From Legionella jamestowniensis (lineage in GTDB: Bacteria; Pseudomonadota; Gammaproteobacteria; Legionellales; Legionellaceae), in assembly GCF_001467745.1 (NCBI RefSeq), contig NZ_LNYG01000008.1, forward strand, positions 87,612 to 151,611: a DNA stretch of 64,000 nt, given 5' to 3'. Made by a program: the position numbers and the translations under genes. The notes below the pieces were generated by a model that was not told the DNA's origin, did no database searches, and saw only the letters and a list, made by a program, of their open reading frames with translations. How positions within the stretch are numbered: position 1 is the first letter of the stretch; each line of letters opens with the position of its first letter. Positions 1 to 9,426 of this stretch are shown here, piece after piece.

Positions 1-1111
1 GATCCTTAGCGGGGGTGAGATTTTCCCACGAAGAATCGTGTTGTGTCATTGACTTTGGAGTGTCAATTTTTGGGGTGCTTTGAGATTCTTTCAGTTGATG
101 TTTTTCTGACTGAGGCCTGGGTAGTGAGGAATTACTAGCCTGAAGTTGGGAATACTGGTTAGACGTTAGTGAAACTATTGTGATTGGATTGCCTTCCTTG
201 TCCTGGCCTGATTGCATGGAGAAGGGTTGTTGATTCAAATTTTTACTCAAATTGTTACTAAAATTCGTAGCGCGTGGTTGAGTAAAATAAAAATGATAAA
301 GATCGTTTTTTGAATCATAGAACATTTCCTTGAAAGGTATTTGAGTTGCTAAACGCCCCTCAGAGAAGAGGATGGCTCTGTGGAAGTCCTTAGCGGGGGT
401 GAGATTCTCCCACGAAGAATTGTATAGCGTCATTGACTTTTGTTGATCCAATTTAAACTTAGCGGCGAAGGCTTCACCCACAGCAATTTGCAAGCTAGGA
501 CTGGCATTGATGAGTGAGTTTGGATCAGTGACTCTCAAGCCACATCCATCAATGTTTGAATCATAAACATACGATCTCGTGGAATGCTTATTGTATACGG
601 ATAAGAATTTGGACACCTCTTGCCATTCATTGGGGTAGGTAAAGATGTCTTTAAGTCTCTCGTTAAATTGTTTCTGGGAAGAAGAAATGACATCCCCAGT
701 TATCACAGCCGAGCTAAACGCATCGAATTCAAAGGAGCTTTTCTCACCAGACATTTGAGGAAATATTTGAGGTAACACCTCATCTTTTAGAAGAGGAACT
801 AACGCATCTGCATTAAAAATTTTTTTGTTAATAATTTCATCGGGTATCACGATACGCAATTTTCCCCCTTCGCTTTGGCTTGCATGAAAGCTCATTCCCT
901 CTGTATTTTGGAGACCTAATTTTTCTTTTAGTTGATTCATTACACTAATTGCAGTTGTCACATCGAAAGTAGGAGAAAGCAGGCTATTATCCGTAACTCG
1001 CCAATTAGCGAGATTAATTTTTCCGCCATCTGCAAGCCTAGGCTCTAACGATGCCAATATGGGCATAGCTATGTGTCTTTTTGCAGACTGTGATAATTCA
1101 GGGTGAGGCAT
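1..1111 (-). CDS. Hypothetical protein, partial (C-terminus beyond left edge)
   Basis: An uninterrupted minus-strand frame runs from ATG at 1111 off the left edge, giving 370 codons with no stop. An in-frame stop lies about 10 codons upstream of that ATG, so this start or the internal ATG near 1066 is used; no strong ribosome binding site is seen. The product has no signal peptide or membrane segment and I recognise no family. Its later half is rich in Q, N and S. A motif reading SSWENLTPAKD occurs twice, encoded near 387-420 and 3-40, each copy preceded by KSMT, so a repeat array may continue past the edge. A cytoplasmic or type IV-secreted protein is possible, but this is only a guess from the genus and composition. 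Confidence 0.72.
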   Translation of the reverse strand, partial: MPHPELSQSAKRHIAMPILASLEPRLADGGKINLANWRVTDNSLLSPTFDVTTAISVMNQLKEKLGLQNTEGMSFHASQSEGGKLRIVIPDEIINKKIFNADALVPLLKDEVLPQIFPQMSGEKSSFEFDAFSSAVITGDVISSSQKQFNERLKDIFTYPNEWQEVSKFLSVYNKHSTRSYVYDSNIDGCGLRVTDPNSLINASPSLQIAVGEAFAAKFKLDQQKSMTLYNSSWENLTPAKDFHRAILFSEGRLATQIPFKEMFYDSKNDLYHFYFTQPRATNFSNNLSKNLNQQPFSMQSGQDKEGNPITIVSLTSNQYSQLQASNSSLPRPQSEKHQLKESQSTPKIDTPKSMTQHDSSWENLTPAKD

Positions 1112-1305
1112 ACTAATAGGCAGAAATAAAAGCGATAATTATAATTTAGCAGATATTTGTTATAACGTTTGAAAAATAATCAGTTCATTCCTTTAGCTGG
1201 ATGGTTTATCTCTGTGTAGGAGTGGCGGTTTTCTTAGAGGTCAATATCTCTTTTAAATTTGCGCCGCGACGAATGCAGCATAAGGAAAGATAATTTCAAT
1301 ATATA

Positions 1306-1333
1306 CCTGGTTGGCACAAACGCGCCAACCAGG
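1306..1333 (-). terminator. Hairpin downstream of the VWA gene
   Basis: A perfect 10-bp inverted repeat (CCTGGTTGGC at 1306-1315, GCCAACCAGG at 1324-1333) with an 8-base loop lies 8 bases beyond the stop codon of the minus-strand VWA gene. There is no clean U-run on the minus strand, so it is either a weak intrinsic terminator or an mRNA 3' end stabiliser. Confidence 0.6.
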
Positions 1334-1341
1334 GGGCCTAA

Positions 1342-2853
1342 TTAAAGCAGAGTAGGAGTGGTTGATGTGTGTGCAACCTGGGTAGGACTTAGAGGTGTAA
1401 ACATACCATGTTGCAGTGCTGCATCTACTGTACCAGGCAACAAAGTTGAGACGACTGTATTTTTGGTAAGTGACTTTTTATCGTCCAATAACGTTTGCCC
1501 ATGACCATCTGTGATGGTTAAATGCAGCGTTTCATTATTCTTACACTGTTTCGGTGCTAAAGGAGTAAATTGACCAGACATATCATACGAACAAACATAT
1601 TCTTCTGACTTAGTCTCTGCACTAGATTTGCCAGTAATATCGAGCCGACAAGTAAACAATTCTCTGGCTGCGGCCCATTCTTGCAATTTACCTTTTTCAG
1701 ACAAAGCCGCCGCAAAATCAGGCGTATCTGTCTCTATAATTGGAGAATTAAATGCTTTAGCCAGTTGCGCCAAAATCTCAGGTTGAGAGGTGTGGTAACT
1801 GATAATGAAAAATTTATTTCGGGCAGGAATTAAAGGGGAGCCTTGCTGCAAGGTTGCGATCATTTTTTCCAATGCTTCCAGGCTGTAATTTTGATTCAAT
1901 CCTTCATCTTGGCCATCAGTGAATAACAATACATTATTGTGTTGCGTTGATTGCATTATAAAAGACAATTGTTTGAGGGCGGTTGTAAAAAGTTCAGTCC
2001 CTCCGTAAGCTTTTAAACTATTCACCTCACTACTTAGCTGCTCAAAATTATCTTTTCGGTAACTGCCCAATTTTTTTGTATTGTTAGCAAATTGCGTAAC
2101 ATGAACGACAGCTTGGGGTTGAAATTGAAACAAGGCCTCAGCGAATTGAATGACGCTCTTTTGTACTTTAGGTAGTTCTCCCTCCATACTGCCACTAGTA
2201 TCCAGCACAAAATGATATGTAGGCGGAGTAAGCGCGTTAGGAACAAAAAAGTAAGGAGTAACTTCCACGGTCTCCTCGTCTAACTTCTTTTGTGCATAGA
2301 AAATTTTTTTATTTTCAAATAAGTTGGAGTGGGCTAATACTAATGGGTACTTTCCATCAATGAAAATAAGTTCTTGTTTATGCTCTTTGAGAAATTCTTT
2401 GATATTGAACCTTATTTTTCCCTCTTCAATGCTCATATATTTGTAAGTCAGGGAGCTAAATAAAGGCCCATAGGCGGGAGATGGAAGTTGAATTTCAAGG
2501 TATTCTTCTTCGATTGCATAATCAATGCCTGCCATTTGCAAAACATTAAACACCGCAAGACAGGATTTGCGATGTGTTTCGAGCATTGAACTGTCAGAAC
2601 AGGTTGCATTGGCAATATTATCGATAATTAATTCCGCAAGTGTTACACGATTTATTGCAGGTTGCACGGAATTATTTTCTAAAAGCGCTTGTAAATCTTT
2701 TATCAGATTGTCAGCCTCTTTTGAAGTTACTCCTTTAAAAATGACACGTTCATCTATACAGTTAACCTGGTTCATAACCAGGTTAAGTCCCATTGCTTGC
2801 AACAATTCAATCATATTCTTTGTACGTAAGGCATTATTGACCAGATGCTTCAT
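1342..2853 (-). CDS. von Willebrand factor A domain protein
   Basis: The 503-residue protein has an unassigned N-terminal region of about 210 residues, then a VWA domain. The MIDAS metal-binding motif DxSxS is D218, S220 and S222 in VLDTSGSME. Later VWA landmarks are YGGTELFT (the MIDAS threonine) and LLFTDGQDE. A C-terminal domain of about 150 residues follows, without a recognised family. VWA domains bind protein ligands through a Mg2+ or Mn2+ ion; no enzymatic motif is seen. There is no signal peptide, so it is cytosolic or secreted by a non-Sec route. Start: ATG with AAGAAGGGG just upstream. It is monocistronic and ends at a hairpin (1306-1333). Its ligand is unknown. Confidence 0.85.
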   Translation of the reverse strand: MKHLVNNALRTKNMIELLQAMGLNLVMNQVNCIDERVIFKGVTSKEADNLIKDLQALLENNSVQPAINRVTLAELIIDNIANATCSDSSMLETHRKSCLAVFNVLQMAGIDYAIEEEYLEIQLPSPAYGPLFSSLTYKYMSIEEGKIRFNIKEFLKEHKQELIFIDGKYPLVLAHSNLFENKKIFYAQKKLDEETVEVTPYFFVPNALTPPTYHFVLDTSGSMEGELPKVQKSVIQFAEALFQFQPQAVVHVTQFANNTKKLGSYRKDNFEQLSSEVNSLKAYGGTELFTTALKQLSFIMQSTQHNNVLLFTDGQDEGLNQNYSLEALEKMIATLQQGSPLIPARNKFFIISYHTSQPEILAQLAKAFNSPIIETDTPDFAAALSEKGKLQEWAAARELFTCRLDITGKSSAETKSEEYVCSYDMSGQFTPLAPKQCKNNETLHLTITDGHGQTLLDDKKSLTKNTVVSTLLPGTVDAALQHGMFTPLSPTQVAHTSTTPTLL

Positions 2854-3079
2854 AAAAACCCCTTCTTATTAAAATAACTGCAGATTAGCGCAGAATAATA
2901 CACATAAATGCAAGGAGAAAATATAGACTCGCAAACAATTGTGTAATCTTGACAGTGTTACTGTAAAAACCATTTACCCTCTCTCTATCTTATTAATTGT
3001 CTACAATTTTTTATTTGAGAATAAAGACTTAGCTTGATATAGTAACGGCGAGAAAAACACATTGGATGTGAGTACAATA

Positions 3080-5269
3080 ATGATACGGACGTTTATTACC
3101 GCTTTACTATTCTTAAGTTCTTCAGTACTACTTGCACAACCTGTTGTACAACTGATAAAAGAGGTAGATCCTTCCTCAATATCTATAAACAACCAGCGTC
3201 TTATTCAGGCCAAACATTATCGTATTGTTGAGATTGACATCAATCGCCTCTATTCAGAATTAGAGCAGGTTCCTCATCGAGACAGCTTAACCTCAGGCAC
3301 ACCTCTTTTCATCGAATTACCCCATCCAGATGGGACAATGCACCAATATGAGGTGTTAGAAAATAGCACCATGGCACCGGAATTGGCAGCCCAGTATCCA
3401 GAAATTAAAACCTTCGATGCTTATGGGGTAGGGGAAAAAGAGGAGTTTGTAAAATTTGATATTACTCCTCAGGGATTCCATGCCATGATTATGCTGCCTG
3501 ATGCTACTATTTTTATTGATCCCCTGGAAAAGGATAATACACAATATTATATGGTCTATTATCAAAAGCATTTTACTACGTCAAAAACATTTAAATGCGG
3601 CGTCTCTGGTCAAACTCCGCTGGTTAATAATTTTAGCCACGTCAAGCATTTCGTTAACTTTGCTTCCTGCGAACTAAGAAGATATCGTCTTGCCATGGCG
3701 GCTACAGCAGAATACACGGCTTTTCATGGAGGCACTGTCCCTATGGCGCTTGCGGCTATAGTGACGACAGTGAATCGTGTTAATGGCATTTATGAACGAG
3801 ACATTGCGATAACGATGCAACTGATTGCCAATGAAGTTGCTATTATTTATACAAATCCTTCCACGGATCCCTATACCCATGGGAATCCAGAGGCCTTAAC
3901 TGAAGAGAATCAAACCAATCTTGATAATGTAATTGGGACAGCAAATTATGATATTGGCCATGTCGTTGATTCGGCAGGTAGTGGTTTGGCCAGCGTTGGC
4001 AGCGTATGTGATGCGGCTGAAAAAGCCAAAGGCGCTACCGGACAACCGCGTCCTGTAGGGGATCCTTTTGATGTGGACTATGTAGCGCATGAAATAGGGC
4101 ATCAATTTGGAGCCAATCACGTCCAAAATAACGACTGTCAACGCAATGATGCGACAGCTGTGGAACCTGGTAGTGGTAGTACTATAATGGGGTATGCCGG
4201 TATTTGCCCCCCCAATGTGCAGGCTCATTCGGATGCCTACTTTAATGGCATTAGCCTGCAAGAAATAGGGACGTTTATTTCTGGGGCTTCACATTCCTGT
4301 CCGGTGAAAACGCCAGTTTCCTCCGCTCCCAAGATTACAGTGACAAATGAGGTCATCTATATCCCTATAAGTACCCCTTTTATTTTGACTGCTTCAGCGA
4401 ATAACGCGGCAGGAAGTGTATTGACCTATACTTGGGAGCAAATGAATAACGAAGTTTCTCCCCAGCCCCCTAAAAGTACCTCCAGAGGAGGGCCTAACTT
4501 TAGAAGTTTCAGCCCCACTGCGCAGGCTTCGCGCTTTTTACCTAATCTTAAGGCCTTGGCAAATAATGGTCCATTTACCTGGGAAGTATTGCCTTCAGTA
4601 TCGCGGAATTTAAAATTTAGAGTTACGGTAAGGGCAAATACGCCGGGTGGCTCATGTAATGCTTTTAAAAATGTTACAGTGGTAACCGTCAATCGAGCAG
4701 GTCCCTTTGTAGTGAGTTATCCTACCACCACCGGAATAACCTGGCCAGCAGGGGTTTTAAGAACTGTGAGATGGCAGGTGGCCAATACGAATCTGGCACC
4801 CATTAATGCCCATTCAGTAGATATTCTTTTATCAACAGATGGAGGTCTAACTTATCCTCATGTTCTTGTGCGTGGCGTGCCCAATGTTGGCTTTGCAAAT
4901 GTTATTGTCCCAAGTTTGTCTACCTCGAAGGCCCGTATTATGGTGCGTGCCTCAAGCGGTACCTTCTTTGCAATTTCTACAAAAAACTTCTCAATTGTCG
5001 CTCACTTATTCTTAACTCAGGCAGATCGTAATCCAATGAATCTAAAAGAGGCCTACCTTAGTTATACAGGATTGGATAAGCAATTTGTTACTCACTATAT
5101 CCTCAACGGTTTATCGGGTGCGTCATTGGTGTTAGATGAAGCGAATCAACGCTTTATAGTTAAAAATATTACTACTCCTCGTAAAGTTGATATCTCTGTC
5201 ACTTTAGTGAGGCAGGGTAACGGTGTCAATGAAACCTCCAACGTCATCACCATTCCCAGTATTTTATAA
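3080..5269 (+). CDS. Secreted reprolysin-like (M12B) zinc metalloprotease
   Basis: This is a predicted exported endopeptidase. The extended zinc motif HEIGHQFGANH (H337, E338, H341, H347 from ATG 3080) is the adamalysin/reprolysin form, and the Met-turn appears as TIMGYA shortly after. A signal peptide (MIRTFITALLFLSSSVLLAQ) starts at ATG 3080; a TTG at 3062 and a GTG at 3068 are in-frame alternatives that only add residues before it. Residues about 30-190 look like a propeptide. About 300 residues after the catalytic domain form beta-rich modules, including a segment ending FAISTKNFSI typical of large bacterial secreted metalloproteases. It is first of four same-strand genes for exported proteins and the next start is 13 bases away. 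The substrate is unknown; targets in host or competitor are inference. Confidence 0.88.
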   Translation: MIRTFITALLFLSSSVLLAQPVVQLIKEVDPSSISINNQRLIQAKHYRIVEIDINRLYSELEQVPHRDSLTSGTPLFIELPHPDGTMHQYEVLENSTMAPELAAQYPEIKTFDAYGVGEKEEFVKFDITPQGFHAMIMLPDATIFIDPLEKDNTQYYMVYYQKHFTTSKTFKCGVSGQTPLVNNFSHVKHFVNFASCELRRYRLAMAATAEYTAFHGGTVPMALAAIVTTVNRVNGIYERDIAITMQLIANEVAIIYTNPSTDPYTHGNPEALTEENQTNLDNVIGTANYDIGHVVDSAGSGLASVGSVCDAAEKAKGATGQPRPVGDPFDVDYVAHEIGHQFGANHVQNNDCQRNDATAVEPGSGSTIMGYAGICPPNVQAHSDAYFNGISLQEIGTFISGASHSCPVKTPVSSAPKITVTNEVIYIPISTPFILTASANNAAGSVLTYTWEQMNNEVSPQPPKSTSRGGPNFRSFSPTAQASRFLPNLKALANNGPFTWEVLPSVSRNLKFRVTVRANTPGGSCNAFKNVTVVTVNRAGPFVVSYPTTTGITWPAGVLRTVRWQVANTNLAPINAHSVDILLSTDGGLTYPHVLVRGVPNVGFANVIVPSLSTSKARIMVRASSGTFFAISTKNFSIVAHLFLTQADRNPMNLKEAYLSYTGLDKQFVTHYILNGLSGASLVLDEANQRFIVKNITTPRKVDISVTLVRQGNGVNETSNVITIPSIL

Positions 5270-5282
5270 AATGAGGTTAAAC

Positions 5283-5987
5283 ATGAATAATTATTGTGTA
5301 CTTGTTGTTGGCCTAAGTTTATTGTCATTTAATGCTAATGCAAGTTGGTATGGTGGTATTAACCTTGGGGTTAATACTGTAAATGTTGACAAGAAAATCA
5401 CCTATCCTCTTGGGGACCTCTTGATAACTTCCCAAGATTTCAATAGTGGATATACGGGTTTCCATGGTCAATTAATGGCAGGTTATACTTTCTTATTTAC
5501 TGAACAACTAGGCTTAAGTGTTGAAGGCAATGCGGATTTATTTACTGGGGAAGCTGACCATACAATTGATAATTGGTTTTTTTCCACTGCTGCACAAACT
5601 GAAGAAAAATTAAAGTATGGTTTTAGTCTATTCGCCTTGCCTGAATATTACTACAATGAAAAAGTGCATTTTTTTGTAGGTCCTGGCATTTCAAGCAGTA
5701 AGTTTGAAATTAATTCTGGTAATACTGCTGGCAATGTGGGGGTTACTGGTAATTATGATAAATGGCTTACTGGTTGGGGACTAAAAGCAGGGGTTGCTAC
5801 GGCACTTACTTCCAATGCTGAAATTTTGTTGACTTACCAGTTTACCCAGTACGAAGGAGTTAGTTGGACAAATGTTGAACCTCTATCGGGGGAGTTGGTG
5901 AGTGGACGATACAAGCCACAGGCTAATCTATTCATGGTCGGTTTAAAGATGAGTTTTCCTGAATTTCAAAAGGTTCAAGAAAAATAG
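5283..5987 (+). CDS. Outer membrane beta-barrel protein
   Basis: This 234-residue protein has a signal peptide (cleavage after NANA) followed by SWYGGINLG, the usual first strand of OmpA-like or porin-like small barrels, and alternating polar/aromatic strands throughout. The last strand (ANLFMVGLKMSF) is followed by a short tail FQKVQEK, so it does not end on the usual terminal aromatic. ATG 5283 is chosen because GAGG lies 6 bases upstream; an ATG at 5271 would add four residues. It sits 13 bases after the metalloprotease stop, which suggests cotranscription. No transport or enzyme function can be assigned. Confidence 0.8.
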   Translation: MNNYCVLVVGLSLLSFNANASWYGGINLGVNTVNVDKKITYPLGDLLITSQDFNSGYTGFHGQLMAGYTFLFTEQLGLSVEGNADLFTGEADHTIDNWFFSTAAQTEEKLKYGFSLFALPEYYYNEKVHFFVGPGISSSKFEINSGNTAGNVGVTGNYDKWLTGWGLKAGVATALTSNAEILLTYQFTQYEGVSWTNVEPLSGELVSGRYKPQANLFMVGLKMSFPEFQKVQEK

Positions 5988-6038
5988 CTCCTAGAACGTC
6001 TAAGGGTTACCCCGCTTTATCTCAAATCAAGGATGTAA

Positions 6039-6758
6039 ATGAACAAAAGGATTGGATTAGCATTAGCAATGTTAGTTTGCTGTCATGCACATGCGTTACA
6101 GGTCACTCTTTACGGAGGTATAAGCAGAACTGCGGTGGATTTAGGTACTTTACATATCTCAAATGAAGAGGCGGATAGTTTACATACTAAGAATGAAAAT
6201 GAAGGAACCATTGGGGCAGGGTTAAGTTGGCAGCTGGATTGTAATCAAAAAAACGGTTTCTGGCTCATAAGTAGCCTTCTTATCGGCCTTAATTATTTTC
6301 ACTTTGATACAGAGCCTGAAGGGGTAGTATGGCTTTATGGTCTGCCTCAATTTGCCAATTATCAGTACCAGTTGTCACTAAAAACAGATCGATTATTGTT
6401 AAATGGACAGGTAGAATTATTTCCCTTCTGGAAAACGATTCATCCTTATGTGGAAGCGGGTATTGGGGCCAGTGCTATTCGGAGCCAATATTGGGAGCAA
6501 CCTATGGTTGAAGCGGGTGTATTTGATGGAAATTTAATTTTTTCGAGTCGCACGAACCATCAGTTTGTTTATTCTTTGGGGGCTGGTATTAAAAAACAGT
6601 TGTCACCGAATTGGGTAGTGTCATTTTCCTATAATTTTACTGATTTTGGAACAATTCACGCTGGGCCTTATGACAATGATCTTGTCATTCAACAACCACT
6701 TCCTATTGATCTCAGACTACATACTGCACTATTTGGTATTGGGTATCAATGGATGTAA
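6039..6758 (+). CDS. Outer membrane beta-barrel protein, second copy type
   Basis: The 239-residue product has a signal peptide (MNKRIGLALAMLVCCHAHA) and a beta-barrel pattern (VTLYGGISRTAV near the start, VVSFSYNFTDFG and FGIGYQWM at the end). It ends in the hydrophobic-aromatic style of outer membrane proteins. It has the same general architecture as the preceding barrel but little obvious identity, so it is more likely a distant paralogue than a recent duplicate. AAGGA lies upstream of ATG 6039. It is 51 bases after one barrel gene and 15 bases before the thaumatin-like gene, so it is probably in one operon. Function beyond outer membrane location is unknown. Confidence 0.77.
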   Translation: MNKRIGLALAMLVCCHAHALQVTLYGGISRTAVDLGTLHISNEEADSLHTKNENEGTIGAGLSWQLDCNQKNGFWLISSLLIGLNYFHFDTEPEGVVWLYGLPQFANYQYQLSLKTDRLLLNGQVELFPFWKTIHPYVEAGIGASAIRSQYWEQPMVEAGVFDGNLIFSSRTNHQFVYSLGAGIKKQLSPNWVVSFSYNFTDFGTIHAGPYDNDLVIQQPLPIDLRLHTALFGIGYQWM

Positions 6759-6773
6759 CAGGGAAGAAATAGC

Positions 6774-8489
6774 ATGAAAGTTTTTACCGCAATAGGCAGC
6801 TTAATTGGTCTTTTTCTTACTAGCGCTTGGGCAATGGCGAATACGTCTCTATTCATTGCAACTTATCCACAAAAATACAAAATTAGTTATGGTGCCACCC
6901 ATCACTTATTACAATTGCAATATACAATCGTCAGTAATTTACCTGGTAAATCGCAAACCTTAAGTAAATTTGCTTTCAGTTCTGCCAAACCCAACAATCG
7001 TATCCTTCTTAAAAACCTCACTAATACGTGTCGTGGTGTCTTGCCGCCGCAAGGCCCAAGCGGTGTTTGTACCGTAAATGCACTTCTTGAAGTGACAGGA
7101 ATCCAATATCCGAGCCATGCAGCTTTGCCTGAGACTGCTTATCATTTATCCTTTACCTATGGGAATGGCCGTGGGACTGGCATGAACAGTGCACCAATGG
7201 TTTTTAGCTTTGCGACCGGAGCAAGTATTCCTACCGCTTTCAGGACGTTTACGTTTAAAAATTATTGCAATTACAATGTTTGGTTAGGAGTTTCGGGTGG
7301 AGCAACTGATAGTATTAAACCTGCCATTGCGAAAGATTTGCAAAGTTGCAAAGACACGATTCACTCTTCGGATTGTTACCCGGGCTCAATATGTGTCGCG
7401 GTTGGAGGAGGCGTTAACCATTGTTTTTGGAAGAACCCTGTACCCAATGGGGGTACCTATGAATTAGCCAAAAATAGTAGTGCGACAGTAATTTTCCCGG
7501 TCTATGATAATGGTATTGACGCCCAATGGAGTGGGGGGGTGGCTGGGCGTACCAATTGCACAAGTACTTCTTGTGATACTGGGGACTGCAATGGAGGTGC
7601 AACCAGTGGCCATAATGGTGTTTGTAAGGTTGCTACTGGTTTTAATGCCCCAGTTTCTACGGCTGAATTTACTTTGTTGGGTGCACTGCCACTCGTGTAC
7701 AGTAATACACCTCAAGGTAATTCAGATGCTGACACCTACGATGTTACTATCATTAATGGGATTTCTACCCCAATTAGTATGACCCCTGTGAATGGTGTTT
7801 GGGGAGGACGACAAAAACCCTACACTTGTGGAGTCCCTGGAGCTGCCACTAATACAAAATCTTCCGCAGCTTGTGATTGGAATAGTTTTAATCCCCCAGA
7901 CATTAAAGCCTACAGATGGGTGAAGTATACAAATGGGGCAATGGAGAATGAATGTCTTAACACCAATTGCCCTTCAAATAAGCAATGTGGGGCGGCTTTT
8001 AACCCTGGGAGTGGGGGGCATGTCATCAAAAACGTATGCGGAGCAGCGCTAGGTTATTGGACGGCAGATGCTTTTTGTGCCAAAGACGCTTCCTTTGAGG
8101 ATAGTAGGATAAGTATTGATTGTAGTGCGCATCTAGCCTCACCCGATGGTCAATATACACAAGCGCAGTTGTATGGTTGTTCCACAGGTATCTTTAAGAA
8201 TTCTTGTTATTCTGTAGGTGCTGTTTCCGGTGCTTGTTGTGGTTGTGTGGATTGGAACACACTGGGTATTAATGTTCCTGCACCACCCATAACCCAGTCC
8301 TGTAAAGGAATAAAAACAGACAACTGGGTAATCGTTTCACAACCTAAGTTAGAGTGGCTTAAAGAATCCTGTTCGAATACTTATGTTTATCCTTACGATG
8401 ATGCGAGCAGTACATTTACTTGTCAAAAACTGAATAGCCAAACTATTAATCAAGTCAATTATATGATTAGTTTTTGTCCGCAAGCGTAG
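6774..8489 (+). CDS. Secreted thaumatin-like protein with N-terminal beta domain
   Basis: The 571-residue protein has a signal peptide (cut near AWAMA), an unassigned beta-rich domain (about 25-150), then a thaumatin-like domain from RTFTFKNYCNYNVW (about 157) to the C-terminus. Thaumatin hallmarks are the FKNYC opening, CDTGDCNGG, the AEFTLLG and DTYDVTIINGIS strands and the closing YPYDDASSTFTC plus ISFCP. The many cysteines fit a disulfide-rich extracytoplasmic fold. Plant and fungal thaumatin-like proteins bind or cut beta-glucans, or act as antifungal and sweet-tasting proteins; which of these applies here cannot be told. GGAAG precedes ATG 6774. It is the last gene of the exported-protein cluster. 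A cysteine-rich insertion between the two halves makes it longer than typical family members of about 230 residues. Confidence 0.88.
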   Translation: MKVFTAIGSLIGLFLTSAWAMANTSLFIATYPQKYKISYGATHHLLQLQYTIVSNLPGKSQTLSKFAFSSAKPNNRILLKNLTNTCRGVLPPQGPSGVCTVNALLEVTGIQYPSHAALPETAYHLSFTYGNGRGTGMNSAPMVFSFATGASIPTAFRTFTFKNYCNYNVWLGVSGGATDSIKPAIAKDLQSCKDTIHSSDCYPGSICVAVGGGVNHCFWKNPVPNGGTYELAKNSSATVIFPVYDNGIDAQWSGGVAGRTNCTSTSCDTGDCNGGATSGHNGVCKVATGFNAPVSTAEFTLLGALPLVYSNTPQGNSDADTYDVTIINGISTPISMTPVNGVWGGRQKPYTCGVPGAATNTKSSAACDWNSFNPPDIKAYRWVKYTNGAMENECLNTNCPSNKQCGAAFNPGSGGHVIKNVCGAALGYWTADAFCAKDASFEDSRISIDCSAHLASPDGQYTQAQLYGCSTGIFKNSCYSVGAVSGACCGCVDWNTLGINVPAPPITQSCKGIKTDNWVIVSQPKLEWLKESCSNTYVYPYDDASSTFTCQKLNSQTINQVNYMISFCPQA

Positions 8490-8654
8490 TAAACGGGTTT
8501 AATTACAATTTAGAATTAAAAAGTATATGTTTTATTATGGTAAAAAAGGCAATGATGGTTTTGAAAAGGACAATAGCATTGACATGTAATATCGTTAAAT
8601 GTGATATATGAGGCAAGTTAAAGGAAAAGAGTAGGGTAAATAAGCTCTGAGTTG

Positions 8655-9170
8655 TTATTGAGAATTATTTAAGCCCTTCTTTTTGTTAACTAATTGTTTG
8701 TGCAGCGCTGGTATGCGGGTAAGTGCATACTGAGCAGCTTTAGCCAAAACTTGTGTACGGTTACCCTTAAAATGTTTTGTTTCAGTATAAACCACCAAGT
8801 GTTTTGACTGTTTAAATCCCCAGCCAAAACAAATGGTACCTTTAGGAATTCCGTCAATTGATTCTGGGCCCGCAATGCCTGTAGTGGCTACTACTACATT
8901 GGCCACACTATCTTTTAAAGCTCCCTCAACCATTTCTTTAGCCACTTCTTCGCTTGTTAAAGTAAAACGATCAATGGTTTGTTGTTTTACGCCAAGTAAT
9001 CTTTTTTTAGCCTCGACTGAATAAACCACATAGCCGGCATCAAGACATTCGCCGCTTCCTGAAATTTTAGCGAGCAAATGGATAATTCTTCCTGCGGTGC
9101 AAGACTCAGCAGTAGTTAAAATTAAATCCTGTTCCTTTAAGAAGGCCAAAATATTGCTTATTTTCTTCAT
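8655..9170 (-). CDS. pncC: Nicotinamide-nucleotide amidohydrolase (CinA C-terminal type)
   Basis: This 171-residue protein matches the stand-alone C-terminal CinA domain, which deamidates nicotinamide mononucleotide to nicotinic acid mononucleotide in pyridine nucleotide recycling. Family landmarks are TTAESCTAGRI near residue 19, SGSGECLDAGYVVYS and TTGIAGPESIDGIPKGTICFGW. The N-terminal CinA domain is absent, as usual for PncC. It is cytosolic and is transcribed alone, with an intergenic repeat region upstream. The symbol is assigned by family; activity is inferred. Confidence 0.88.
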   Translation of the reverse strand: MKKISNILAFLKEQDLILTTAESCTAGRIIHLLAKISGSGECLDAGYVVYSVEAKKRLLGVKQQTIDRFTLTSEEVAKEMVEGALKDSVANVVVATTGIAGPESIDGIPKGTICFGWGFKQSKHLVVYTETKHFKGNRTQVLAKAAQYALTRIPALHKQLVNKKKGLNNSQ

Positions 9171-9202
9171 TTAATTTCTTTGTGAGTAGGTTTGCTATTC
9201 CT

Positions 9203-9310
9203 GAGTATCCCAACCACACTGTGACAAATATCAAAAAACGACCGTCATTCCGGAACGTAATGAGGGATCCTTTGTATCAGGAGCTCACTACGTTCGACAT
9301 GACGTACGTC
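9203..9310. repeat. Palindromic intergenic repeat, copy A
   Basis: The stretch begins GAGTATCCCAACCACACTGT and ends near GACATGACGTACGTC. It matches, in reverse orientation, 15163-15279 over most of its length. Its two halves are imperfect inverted repeats (GACCGTCATTCCGGAACGTA against CTACGTTCGACATGACG), so transcripts could fold into a long hairpin. It is a REP/MITE-like dispersed element with no coding capacity. Confidence 0.8.
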
Positions 9311-9426
9311 TCTAGAGGATAATCGGCATTAACCCAGTAATAAGAGCAGAACTAAATTTTTATAAATTAATAACCCCTGTGTATTTTCTGTTTTTTAGGA
9401 AGAATCCCATAATTTTTTATTGTAAT

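Noticed and set aside
5223-5282. Extended start of the first barrel gene
   Set aside because: The added residues overlap the metalloprotease 3' end and precede a normal signal peptide; ATG 5283 has the better ribosome binding site.
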